Shown: positions 1 through 5,401 of the stretch, one piece after another
Position numbering within the stretch: position 1 is the first letter of the stretch
Layout of the letters: every line of letters starts with the position of its first letter
NCBI GenBank assembly: GCA_934573935.1
Contig: CAKTMO010000037.1
Span: 1-7,992 of the forward strand
DNA from: an uncultured Oscillospiraceae bacterium
Lineage (GTDB): Bacteria; Bacillota; Clostridia; Oscillospirales; Oscillospiraceae
Direction of reading: 5' to 3'
DNA: 7,992 nucleotides
Made by a program: the position numbers and the translations under genes
Notes under the pieces: model-generated
What the model was told of the DNA's origin: nothing
What the model saw: the letters and a program-made list of their open reading frames with translations, nothing else
Database searches by the model: none

Positions 1-59
1 AAAAAGCCCGGAAACGGTTGATGCGCCTGGCTTTTCGCCAGACGCATCTATACCGTTTC
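1..59 (-). terminator. Long hairpin terminator downstream of tRNA-Pro
   Basis: Read on the minus strand, this follows the tRNA CCA end by seven bases. Two stacked stems are visible: an outer 8-bp stem (11-18 with 52-59) and an inner perfect 12-bp stem including one G-T pair (20-31 with 37-48). They are separated by a small internal loop and capped by a 5-base loop. A run of five T residues (1-5) follows after CGGGC. This fits an intrinsic terminator for the tRNA transcript. The stem is longer than most, and the T-run starts about five bases past the stem base. A rival 7-bp pairing (2-8 with 29-35) would place the T-run directly at a stem, so the RNA may refold. Confidence 0.72.
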
Positions 60-66
60 GTTAATT

Positions 67-142
67 TGGTCCGAGTGGCGAGACTTGAACTCACGGCCTC
101 TTGACCCCCAGTCAAGCGCGCTACCAACTGCGCCACACCCGG
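67..142 (-). tRNA. tRNA-Pro, anticodon GGG
   Basis: The minus strand folds into a complete 76-nt cloverleaf including an encoded 3' CCA. The acceptor stem pairs CCGGGTG with CACTCGG (7 bp, one G-U) and the discriminator base is A. The D arm has GCGC/GCGC around AGTTGGTA. The anticodon stem CTTGA/TCAAG carries the loop CTGGGGG, which places GGG at positions 34-36, decoding proline CCC and CCU. The T arm GTGAG/CTCGC holds TTCAAGT. No intron or mismatch is seen. The tRNA appears to be a single-gene transcript with its own promoter upstream (173-201) and a hairpin terminator downstream (1-59). It is unrelated to the deacetylase gene apart from sharing its strand. Confidence 0.96.
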
Positions 143-172
143 ATAGGGACTGCTGCTCACATCAGCCTATAT

Positions 173-201
173 ACCATAGCATATCTTTCTGTGAATTGCA
201 A
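173..201 (-). promoter_or_regulatory. Putative housekeeping promoter of tRNA-Pro
   Basis: On the minus strand, a -35-like TTGCAA (196-201) is followed by a 17-base spacer and a -10-like TATGGT (173-178). The -10 is preceded by an extended TG element (TGC just upstream). Each hexamer matches 4 of 6 consensus bases. Transcription would start near 166, giving a leader of about 24 bases before the mature tRNA 5' end at 142. The 100 bases between the deacetylase stop and the tRNA hold nothing else except the weak hairpin at 223-240. Confidence 0.6.
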
Positions 202-222
202 GCCCTAATTTCGCCTTTTTTG

Positions 223-240
223 AAAAAACTGCCGATGCAG
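223..240 (-). terminator. Weak candidate terminator after the deacetylase gene
   Basis: Just past the deacetylase stop, the minus strand shows a 4-bp stem CTGC/GCAG (237-240 with 229-232) with a 4-base loop, followed at once by six T residues (223-228). The stem is short, so termination may be partial and some deacetylase transcripts could run into the tRNA. The adjoining T6/A6 mirror (215-228) could add structure. Confidence 0.35.
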
Positions 241-242
241 GA

Positions 243-965
243 TTACCAGGACACCTCTTCGTCTGCGCGCAGGTAAAAGTGTCCCGCCTCCGGCGTTGCG
301 CCGGAACGCGCAAACAGCTCCTCAAGCGTGACGAACTCATAACCCTGAGCGGAGAGCGTGTCGATCGCTTGCAGCGCGGCGTCCACGCTGGTGGGGTAAG
401 GATCGTGCAGCAACACGATGTCGCCGTCCTTTGCGTGCTGCACGATATGGTGCGCCACAAGGTCGCGGCTGCGGACGCTCCAGTCCATTGTGTCTATGCT
501 CCAGAAGACCAGCGGGACGGAAACGCTTTGCTTGAGCGCATCGCTGGAAAAGCCCCACGGCGGGCGAATCCAGTATTCGCCGCTGCCAAGCAGCGCGCAC
601 AGCGCATCGTCTGTCCGGGCGATCTCATTCAGCTCGTCCGCACCGGCGGCGTCCAGCCGGACGTGGGTAAAGCTGTGGTTGCCGATCTGATGTCCTTCCT
701 CTGCCATGCGCTGCACCAGCGCCGCGTTGTCGGCGATCTGTTCGCCGATCAGGAAAAAGGTAGCGTGCGCCCCGCGCTCTTTCAGGCCGTCCAGCAGTGC
801 GGCGGTCGTCTGCGGCGAGGGGCCGTCGTCGAACGTCAGGGCGATACAGGGGAGCTCCGCCTGCCCGGATGCGGCGGCAGCATTTTCCCTGTGTGCGTAG
901 AGAAGTCCCAGCAGCGTCAGCAGCAGAAGCAGGAGCAGAGCATGGCAGCGTTTCAAGATCATCAC
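243..965 (-). CDS. NodB-type polysaccharide deacetylase, exported
   Basis: This is a carbohydrate esterase family 4 (NodB homology) protein of about 240 residues, predicted to remove N-acetyl groups from a glycan outside the membrane, most likely peptidoglycan or a related amino-sugar polymer. All five family motifs are visible: TFDDGP (44-49, catalytic base Asp46 and metal ligand Asp47), HSFTH (97-101, two metal-binding His), RPPWG (134-138), SIDTMDW (156-162) and LLHD (185-188, catalytic His187). The N-terminus has KR followed by a long leucine-rich stretch (about 9-23), which is a signal peptide or membrane anchor. The start is uncertain: GTG at 965, ATG at 962 and TTG at 956 are in frame. 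A GAGG at 966-969 sits too close to the first two but 8 bases before the TTG. No clear promoter is seen between this gene and the strong terminator at 996-1030, so expression may depend on readthrough from the transporter gene. B. subtilis PdaA/PdaB are relatives linked to sporulation, but nothing here assigns that role or a substrate. Confidence 0.9.
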   Translation of the reverse strand: MMILKRCHALLLLLLLTLLGLLYAHRENAAAASGQAELPCIALTFDDGPSPQTTAALLDGLKERGAHATFFLIGEQIADNAALVQRMAEEGHQIGNHSFTHVRLDAAGADELNEIARTDDALCALLGSGEYWIRPPWGFSSDALKQSVSVPLVFWSIDTMDWSVRSRDLVAHHIVQHAKDGDIVLLHDPYPTSVDAALQAIDTLSAQGYEFVTLEELFARSGATPEAGHFYLRADEEVSW

Positions 966-995
966 CTCGTCAGCTATCCTATGCGGGCGCGGGAC

Positions 996-1030
996 AAAAA
1001 AGAAGTTCGCCGCCCGTATGGGCGGCGAAC
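996..1030 (-). terminator. Strong intrinsic terminator of the transporter gene
   Basis: A perfect 11-bp GC-rich stem (1020-1030 with 1005-1015) with a 4-base loop is followed on the minus strand by TTC and six T residues (996-1001). It lies 23 bases after the transporter stop codon and about 30 bases before the deacetylase start. It would therefore separate or attenuate expression of the two same-strand genes. Confidence 0.88.
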
Positions 1031-1053
1031 CTGCTGTTCAGAAAGGGATAAGC

Positions 1054-2529
1054 TTACTTGCTGAGCTTTTCGTCGGCATTGGTGCCGGTGTAGCTGTTGC
1101 GGAAGAAGGCGAAATACACGATGATGCAGACGGCGATGAGCGCATAGGCAAATATGACCACGGCGATATTACCGGCCTGGATCTCGGAGACAAGACCGCC
1201 GATCTCCACAATGACGATCAGCAGCGGCGTGATGACGCGGATCATCACCCGATAGAAGCTCTTGAGCCAGGGAGCCATGGCTGTGCCTTCGCTTTCAATT
1301 TCGGCAATGGCATTGTCGGGCTTGATGATCCAGCCGACGGCAATGCAGGAGAACAGCGCGCAGACGGGCATGAGAACCGTATTGGTGACCTCATCGAAGA
1401 ACGTCAGCCAGTCCAGCCCGAAGAGCGTGGGGGAGCTTTCCTCAAGAATGGCAACGTGGCCGAGCGAAATGCCGACCGGAATGGAGACCAGGAAGCAGAT
1501 GGCGGAGACGATCAGCGCGGAGGCCTTGCGGTTGGCTTTGAATTTCTGGATCACAAACTGCGTAGCCACCTCAATGAGCGACATGACAGAGGTAATGGCG
1601 GCGATAACGACCATCACGAAGAACGCAAAGCTGACAAGCTTGCCCGCAAAGCCCATGGAATCAAACACCTGCGGAAGGATGATGAAGATAAGCGCCACGC
1701 CCTTGCTGCTGTCCAGCAGCGAGGGGTCGAAGTGGGCCACGGCGGGGAAAATGGCAAGGCCGGCCAGCAGCGCCACAACGGTATCGAACAGGCAGATCAT
1801 GGCGGTGGACTCCACAATATTGATGCCGCGGCCGGTATAGGAGCCGTAGGTGATCATAATGCCCATGCCGAGCGAGAGGGAGAAGAACGCCTGCCCCATA
1901 GCGGCCAGCACGCTTTTGAAGGTGATCACGGAGAAGTCGGGCTTGAGATAGAATGCAAGGCCCTCCTTCACGCCATCGCCCAGCGTGAGCGAGTAGATTG
2001 CAACGCCGACGACGATCAGGAACAGGATCGGCATGAGGACCTTGGACATCCGCTCGATGCCCTCCTCCACGCCGCAGGCGATGATGATCGCGGCAATGGC
2101 TACAAAGATCGCCGTATAGAGAATGACCTCGCCGGTGTTGACGGAGAAGGTACTCAGGATACCGGCGTTGCCGTTGAAGGAGTTGACGGCGAACTTCGTT
2201 GTCCAGCCGCCCAGCACGGCATAGTAGCAGGTGATGAACGTGGGGATCAGAATGGCGACAAGGCCGCACCAGCCAAGGTTCTTGTTTATCTTTTTATAGG
2301 CGGAAATGGGGTTGGCTGCCGCGCGGCGGCCAAGGTAGATCTCGCTGAGCATCGTTACAAAGCCGATGAAGATTACGCAGGCTACATAGAGCAGTACGAA
2401 AGCAGCGCCGCCGTTCTGCGACGTTTTGTACGGGAATGCCCAAATGTTGCCAAGACCCACTGCGGAGCCTGCGGCGGCGAGAATAAAGCCGACGCTGCTG
2501 GCAAAGCCAACGTTTTTCTTCTTTTCCAT
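1054..2529 (-). CDS. Sodium-dependent amino-acid transporter, NSS/SNF family
   Basis: This 491-residue membrane protein belongs to the neurotransmitter:sodium symporter (LeuT) family and should bring an amino acid or related amine into the cell with Na+. TM1 carries the family signature GSAVGLGNIWAFPYK (21-35) with its unwound Gly/Asn sodium-site residues. TM3 has YYAVLGGW (102-109) with a binding-site Tyr as in LeuT. GVEEGIERMSKVLMP (153-167) is the conserved TM4-TM5 link. TM6 has FFSLSLGMGIMITYGSY (215-231), close to LeuT. TM8 has ITSVMSLIE (312-320) with the Thr/Ser of the second sodium site. About 12 hydrophobic segments are visible, including a TM12 near 450-475. TM7 has Asp249, where chloride-dependent animal members carry Asn, which suggests chloride independence. 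The ATG is the only good start because an in-frame TGA lies four codons upstream; AGGAG (2544-2548) is a rather distant Shine-Dalgarno. The divergent LysR gene probably regulates it. The substrate cannot be read from sequence; bacterial relatives take Leu, Trp or Tyr. Confidence 0.95.
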   Translation of the reverse strand: MEKKKNVGFASSVGFILAAAGSAVGLGNIWAFPYKTSQNGGAAFVLLYVACVIFIGFVTMLSEIYLGRRAAANPISAYKKINKNLGWCGLVAILIPTFITCYYAVLGGWTTKFAVNSFNGNAGILSTFSVNTGEVILYTAIFVAIAAIIIACGVEEGIERMSKVLMPILFLIVVGVAIYSLTLGDGVKEGLAFYLKPDFSVITFKSVLAAMGQAFFSLSLGMGIMITYGSYTGRGINIVESTAMICLFDTVVALLAGLAIFPAVAHFDPSLLDSSKGVALIFIILPQVFDSMGFAGKLVSFAFFVMVVIAAITSVMSLIEVATQFVIQKFKANRKASALIVSAICFLVSIPVGISLGHVAILEESSPTLFGLDWLTFFDEVTNTVLMPVCALFSCIAVGWIIKPDNAIAEIESEGTAMAPWLKSFYRVMIRVITPLLIVIVEIGGLVSEIQAGNIAVVIFAYALIAVCIIVYFAFFRNSYTGTNADEKLSK

Positions 2530-2560
2530 TGTTGTAACTCACTCTCCTGAAAATATTTTG

Positions 2561-2621
2561 ACAGCAGCGCTGTCTGCGTACAGACGGCACTGTGCCGCAC
2601 TTCATCGACACTATCGATGAA
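2561..2621. promoter_or_regulatory. Cluster of four inverted repeats in the transporter leader
   Basis: Four dyads lie almost end to end between the transporter start and its promoter: ACAGC-N3-GCTGT (2561-2573), GTCTG-N4-CAGAC (2572-2585), CGGCAC-N1-GTGCCG (2585-2597), and TTCATCGA-N5-TCGATGAA (2601-2621). The last contains a T-N11-A core (2605-2617), the shape of a LysR-type binding site, and would cover about +4 to +24 of the transporter transcript. They may be operators for the divergent LysR protein, RNA hairpins in the leader, or both. No riboswitch class is recognised and there is no T-run to suggest attenuation. Confidence 0.5.
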
Positions 2622-2630
2622 ATTTCGTAA

Positions 2631-2659
2631 ATTATATAATCATGCTTGAAAATAGTAAA
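2631..2659 (-). promoter_or_regulatory. Putative promoter of the transporter gene
   Basis: On the minus strand, TTTACT (2654-2659, 4 of 6 matches to the -35 consensus) is followed by a 17-base spacer and a perfect -10 TATAAT (2631-2636). The predicted start site near 2624 gives a leader of about 95 bases. The element overlaps the promoter of the divergent LysR gene, so RNA polymerase binding at the two should be mutually exclusive or coordinated. Confidence 0.65.
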
Positions 2660-2674
2660 GAGACGTATTATAAT
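2646..2674 (+). promoter_or_regulatory. Putative housekeeping promoter of the LysR gene
   Basis: TTGAAA (2646-2651) and TATAAT (2669-2674) are separated by exactly 17 bases, giving 5 of 6 and 6 of 6 consensus matches. Transcription would start near 2681, about 31 bases before the GTG start. The -35 box lies inside the spacer of the opposing transporter promoter, the usual arrangement for autoregulated LysR divergons. Confidence 0.75.
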
Positions 2675-2696
2675 AAAAATATGATAATTTCTCATG

Positions 2697-2704
2697 AAAG
2701 GGAG
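2697..2704 (+). promoter_or_regulatory. Ribosome binding site fixing the GTG start of the LysR gene
   Basis: AAAGGGAG lies 7 bases before GTG 2712. An upstream in-frame ATG at 2694 overlaps this element and has no Shine-Dalgarno of its own. The GTG start also gives the expected LysR N-terminus, with only five residues before the LEALL of the first helix. Confidence 0.75.
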
Positions 2705-2711
2705 ATGGATT

Positions 2712-3596
2712 GTGGAAAGTAAAAAGCTGGAAGCACTGCTTATGGCGGTCGATTTGGGCAGTTTTACCAAAGCTGCGGAAGTGATGGGCTATACGCAATC
2801 AGGGCTGACGCACATGATGAATTCGCTGGAGCGGGAGGTCGGCTTCACACTGCTCGAGCGCGGGCGCGGCGGCGTCCGGCTGACGGAGGAGGGTGAACAC
2901 GTGGCACCTGCCATCCGGGAATTTTTGCAGGCCAACGCGCGGCTGGACAGCGTGATAGCGCAGGTGGCCTCCTCGCGCAGCGAGGTCATCCGCGTGAGCG
3001 CCTATGCAAGCATGGCGGCGCACTGGCTGCCCGGGATCGTCCGCCGCTTCCGCGAGGAACGGCCCGATGTGGACGTGGATATCCGTATGGCGGATCATGC
3101 GGGCAGCCCATATGAGCTGCTGGCGCAGGGGAAGATGGATATCATTTTTGTCAGCCGGCAGGAGCAGGAGAGCGGATACGAGTGGATCCACCTGCGGGAC
3201 GATCCGATGTACGCCGTGCTGCCGGAGGACTATCCGCTCGGTGGACGCAGCGGCTTTCTGCTGCAGGACTTTGACGGGCGCGATTTCATCATGCCGTCCC
3301 AGGGGTTCGACAAGGACATCATGCGCATTTTCAACCGTGTGGGCGTGAAGCCGCACATCCTGCCCAGCACGGTGGACGATCCCACTGTGATCAGCATGGT
3401 CGCGCATGGGCTGGGCGTGAGCATGATGACGGAGCTGACGCTGCGCGGACACGCCGAGCGGGTGCGCCTTGTGCCGGTGGAGCCTGCGGCCGCGCGCGAG
3501 CTTGGTATGGCGCGGCGTGCCGGCGAGGGAAACTCTTCCGCTCTGCAGCAGTTTATCGAGTGTGCGCAGCTGGTGCTGCGCGAGCTGGAGCCGTGA
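2712..3596 (+). CDS. LysR-type transcriptional regulator
   Basis: This 294-residue protein has typical LTTR length and layout. An N-terminal winged helix-turn-helix (about 1-60) contains LEALLMAVDLGSFTKAAEVM and YTQSGLTHMMNSLEREVG, the standard recognition-helix region, and then LLERGRGGVRLTEEG as the wing. A linker helix (about 60-87) leads to a periplasmic-binding-protein-like effector domain (about 88-290) beginning at EVIRVSAYAS and ending near the C-terminus. GTG 2712 is preferred over ATG 2694 because of the ribosome binding site and family alignment. It is divergent from the NSS transporter with overlapping promoters and a T-N11-A dyad between them, so it probably controls that gene and itself in response to the transported amino acid or a product; this is inference. 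The DUF2156-GNAT gene follows 91 bases later on the same strand with no clear terminator between them, so some readthrough is possible. Confidence 0.93.
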   Translation: MESKKLEALLMAVDLGSFTKAAEVMGYTQSGLTHMMNSLEREVGFTLLERGRGGVRLTEEGEHVAPAIREFLQANARLDSVIAQVASSRSEVIRVSAYASMAAHWLPGIVRRFREERPDVDVDIRMADHAGSPYELLAQGKMDIIFVSRQEQESGYEWIHLRDDPMYAVLPEDYPLGGRSGFLLQDFDGRDFIMPSQGFDKDIMRIFNRVGVKPHILPSTVDDPTVISMVAHGLGVSMMTELTLRGHAERVRLVPVEPAAARELGMARRAGEGNSSALQQFIECAQLVLRELEP

Positions 3597-3620
3597 TGCG
3601 CAGGCGGCGCAAAAAGATAC

Positions 3621-3649
3621 TTGTAACGCGCCGGAAAAGCGGTTAAAAT
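3621..3649 (+). promoter_or_regulatory. Putative promoter of the DUF2156-GNAT gene
   Basis: TTGTAA (3621-3626) and TAAAAT (3644-3649) are spaced by 17 bases, with 4 of 6 and 5 of 6 consensus matches. The start site would be near 3656, and AAGGAG (3671-3676) lies 11 bases before the ATG at 3688. Confidence 0.55.
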
Positions 3650-3687
3650 AAAAGGACTACACTCAACGCAAAGGAGAACCTGACCCC

Positions 3688-5088
3688 ATGCTGAGCTTTA
3701 AGAGCGTTTCGCAGCGCGATCTGCCGCGCCTGCGCCGCTACTATAAGGATTGCAATTACCGCCTGTGCGAGTATTCCGCGCTGGTCAAGCTGATGTGGCG
3801 CGGACATCTGCACCCGCAGTACGCCGAAGAGGCTGGCTGCCTGATCGTGAAAAACTGTATCGACGGCAAGCCCTGCTTTGACTATCCGGTCGCCGGACCG
3901 GGCGGAGATGAGGACGCGGCACTCAGCGCCATCGAGAGCTACTGCGTAGAGCAGGGGCTTGCGCTTGAGATATCTGTTGTGCCGCGGGAGAAGGCGACGC
4001 GCCTGCTGCTGCGCTATCCGCATTTCCATATGGACAATCCGCGCGCATGGCGCGATTACCTCTATGATGCGAATGATTTGCGCGAGTTTCCCGGGCGGCA
4101 CTACAGCGGGCAGCGCAACCATGTCAACAAGTTCCGCAAGCTCTATCCCGGCGCGCGTTTCCGCCCGCTGGGGAAGGAGGATGCGCCGCTGATCGAGCGC
4201 TTCTGGCAGGACTACGGCGAGGTGTTTGAAAAGACGTCTGAGAGCGCGAAGCGCGAGCTGTCGCTTGCCAAAGCCATGCTGCGCCTGACGGGGAAGAGCT
4301 GGCTTTTTGCCGGAGGCATGGAGCTGGACGGCAGGCTGATTTCGCTTTCCATGGCAGAGCGCTGCGGGGAAACGCTGCACATCCACATTGAGAAAGCGCT
4401 TTACGGATACGAGGGCGTATATCCTGCCACGGTGCAGGAGTTTGCCCGCTGCTATGCGGTAGACGGCGTCCGCTATATCAACCGCGAGGATGACGCGGGC
4501 GACCGCGGCCTGCGGACGTCGAAGCTTCAGTATCTGCCCTGCGAGCTTGCCGAAAAGTACTGCTTCGATGTGAAAAACGAGCTGGAGAGCCTGACGGAGA
4601 TCCCGGTGATCCGCACCGAACGGCTGACGCTTGCGCCGCTGGCGGAGGAGGACAGGGCGGCCTACAATGCGCTCTGCCTTGACGATGCGCGCAATCAGTG
4701 GTGGGGCTACGACTATCGCAGCGACTGGAAGGGCGAGGATCTGGAGCGCTACTTCCTTGATGTTGCGCGCGAGGACTTTGCTGCAAAGCGCGCGGTCAAT
4801 TTCGCCGTGCGGCTGAACGGCAAATGCATCGGCGAGGCGCTGCTCTACCGCTTCGACGGGCGCGGCGGCGCAGAGGAGGGCTGCCGCATTGCGCCGGAAT
4901 ACGCCGGCCACGGCTACGGGACGGAGGCGTTCCGCGCGCTGGCCGAGTGGGGGCTGTACGACCGTCACCTTGGACACATCGTTGCCAAATGCTATAAGGA
5001 AAACAGCGCATCGTACAAAATGCTGTCCTCCTGTATGCGCAAAAGCGGCGAGGACGAGACGTTTTTCTACTTCGATAAAGAGGTGTGA
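3688..5088 (+). CDS. DUF2156 protein fused to a GNAT acetyltransferase
   Basis: This 466-residue cytosolic protein has two parts. Residues 1 to about 300 resemble the DUF2156/phosphatidylglycerol lysyltransferase C-terminal family, itself built of GNAT-like folds. The visible hallmark is YSGQRNHVNKFRKLYP (around 138-154, with RNHVNKF at 143-149), followed by a Trp-rich helix and a conserved IHIEKA...YPATVQEFA stretch (about 233-252). Residues about 305-466 are a RimJ/RimL-type GNAT domain that begins IRTERLTLAPL and carries an acetyl-CoA loop YAGHGYGTEA (405-414) and the closing KENSASYKMLSSCMRKSG. Known MprF relatives move aminoacyl groups from tRNA to lipid, but stand-alone DUF2156 proteins are mostly uncharacterised, so the first half's reaction is unknown. 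The GNAT half probably acetylates an amine or a protein N-terminus. There are no membrane segments, unlike full MprF. The ATG at 3688 has a good Shine-Dalgarno. The gene has its own promoter and terminator, so it is probably monocistronic. Confidence 0.85.
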   Translation: MLSFKSVSQRDLPRLRRYYKDCNYRLCEYSALVKLMWRGHLHPQYAEEAGCLIVKNCIDGKPCFDYPVAGPGGDEDAALSAIESYCVEQGLALEISVVPREKATRLLLRYPHFHMDNPRAWRDYLYDANDLREFPGRHYSGQRNHVNKFRKLYPGARFRPLGKEDAPLIERFWQDYGEVFEKTSESAKRELSLAKAMLRLTGKSWLFAGGMELDGRLISLSMAERCGETLHIHIEKALYGYEGVYPATVQEFARCYAVDGVRYINREDDAGDRGLRTSKLQYLPCELAEKYCFDVKNELESLTEIPVIRTERLTLAPLAEEDRAAYNALCLDDARNQWWGYDYRSDWKGEDLERYFLDVAREDFAAKRAVNFAVRLNGKCIGEALLYRFDGRGGAEEGCRIAPEYAGHGYGTEAFRALAEWGLYDRHLGHIVAKCYKENSASYKMLSSCMRKSGEDETFFYFDKEV

Positions 5089-5125
5089 CGGCAGCCCTGC
5101 GCCGCGCGGGGCGAACGATAAGAGG

Positions 5126-5161
5126 AGGGCTGTTCTCTTTCCGAAAGAGAACAGCCCTTTT
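5126..5161 (+). terminator. Strong intrinsic terminator of the DUF2156-GNAT gene
   Basis: A perfect 15-bp stem (5126-5140 with 5144-5158) with a 3-base CCG loop overlaps a T-run of four (5158-5161). It lies 37 bases past the stop codon and isolates the gene from the sigma-factor stub and spoVAF downstream. Confidence 0.88.
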
Positions 5162-5342
5162 GCATACTCTGAAAAATTCGGGCGATTTTCAATGTGTGAA
5201 TGACGAGCAGATTATCGCGCTGTATTGGGCGCGGCAGGAGGCTGCAATTGCAGAGACTGCCTTGAAATACGGCGGACTCTGCACCCGTGTTGCCGGAAAT
5301 ATCCTGGCGAGCCGCGAGGACAGTGAGGAATGCGTGAACGAC

Positions 5343-5371
5343 ACATATTTTGCCGCTTTTTACCCATACTA
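5343..5371 (+). promoter_or_regulatory. Putative sigma-G/sigma-F-type sporulation promoter of spoVAF
   Basis: CATACTA (5365-5371) fits the forespore -10 pattern CATWHTA exactly. ACATA (5343-5347), 17 bases upstream, fits the HATR part of the sigma-G -35 element, lacking only the leading G. The predicted start near 5378 leaves a leader of about 24 bases with a good ribosome binding site before ATG 5402. SpoVAF is a sigma-G product in Bacillus subtilis, so the match makes biological sense. It lies at the very end of the sigma-stub homology. Confidence 0.5.
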
Positions 5372-5390
5372 TGGAAGAAAATCATGCGGC

Positions 5391-5396
5391 GGGAGG
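5391..5396 (+). promoter_or_regulatory. Ribosome binding site fixing the spoVAF start
   Basis: GGGAGG lies 5 bases before ATG 5402. In-frame ATGs at 5330 and 5384 lack a comparable element, and the residues they would add (rich in Arg, Phe and Trp) do not resemble the family. The 5402 start puts the conserved KNYEENV stretch at the N-terminus, as in SpoVAF proteins. Confidence 0.65.
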
Positions 5397-5401
5397 CGGC
5401 T

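Noticed and set aside
67..242. tRNA-Pro locus as an integration site of a mobile element
   Set aside because: No integrase, repeated tRNA 3' end or foreign-looking cargo is present within the window; only the left edge beyond base 1 is unknown.
279..1064. 261-residue plus-strand frame opposite the deacetylase
   Set aside because: It has no motif and crosses the 996-1030 terminator hairpin. The minus-strand frame carries all five NodB motifs.
1018..2550. 510-residue plus-strand open frame opposite the transporter
   Set aside because: It is rich in His, Asp, Gly and Glu with no recognisable domain. It is the mirror of a clear membrane-protein gene whose codon bias keeps the opposite frame open, and it also starts inside a terminator hairpin.
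3597..3611. Hairpin TGCGC-N5-GCGCA just after the LysR stop as a terminator
   Set aside because: The stem is only 5 bp and is followed by A residues rather than T residues on the plus strand, so it does not look like an intrinsic terminator for this gene.
3643..4977. 444-residue minus-strand open frame opposite the DUF2156-GNAT gene
   Set aside because: It has low-complexity Ala/Arg/Leu composition and no family motifs, and it is antisense to a gene with clear domains, a ribosome binding site and a promoter. It is a GC-bias shadow.
5085..5195. Upstream extension of the sigma stub to 5085
   Set aside because: These codons run through the perfect terminator hairpin at 5126-5161 and show no sigma-factor similarity; homology begins at GTG 5196.
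5330..5401. ATG 5330 or 5384 as the spoVAF start
   Set aside because: The added residues do not fit the family and overlap the sigma-factor stub in another frame, no good ribosome binding site precedes them, and 5330 lies upstream of the putative promoter.
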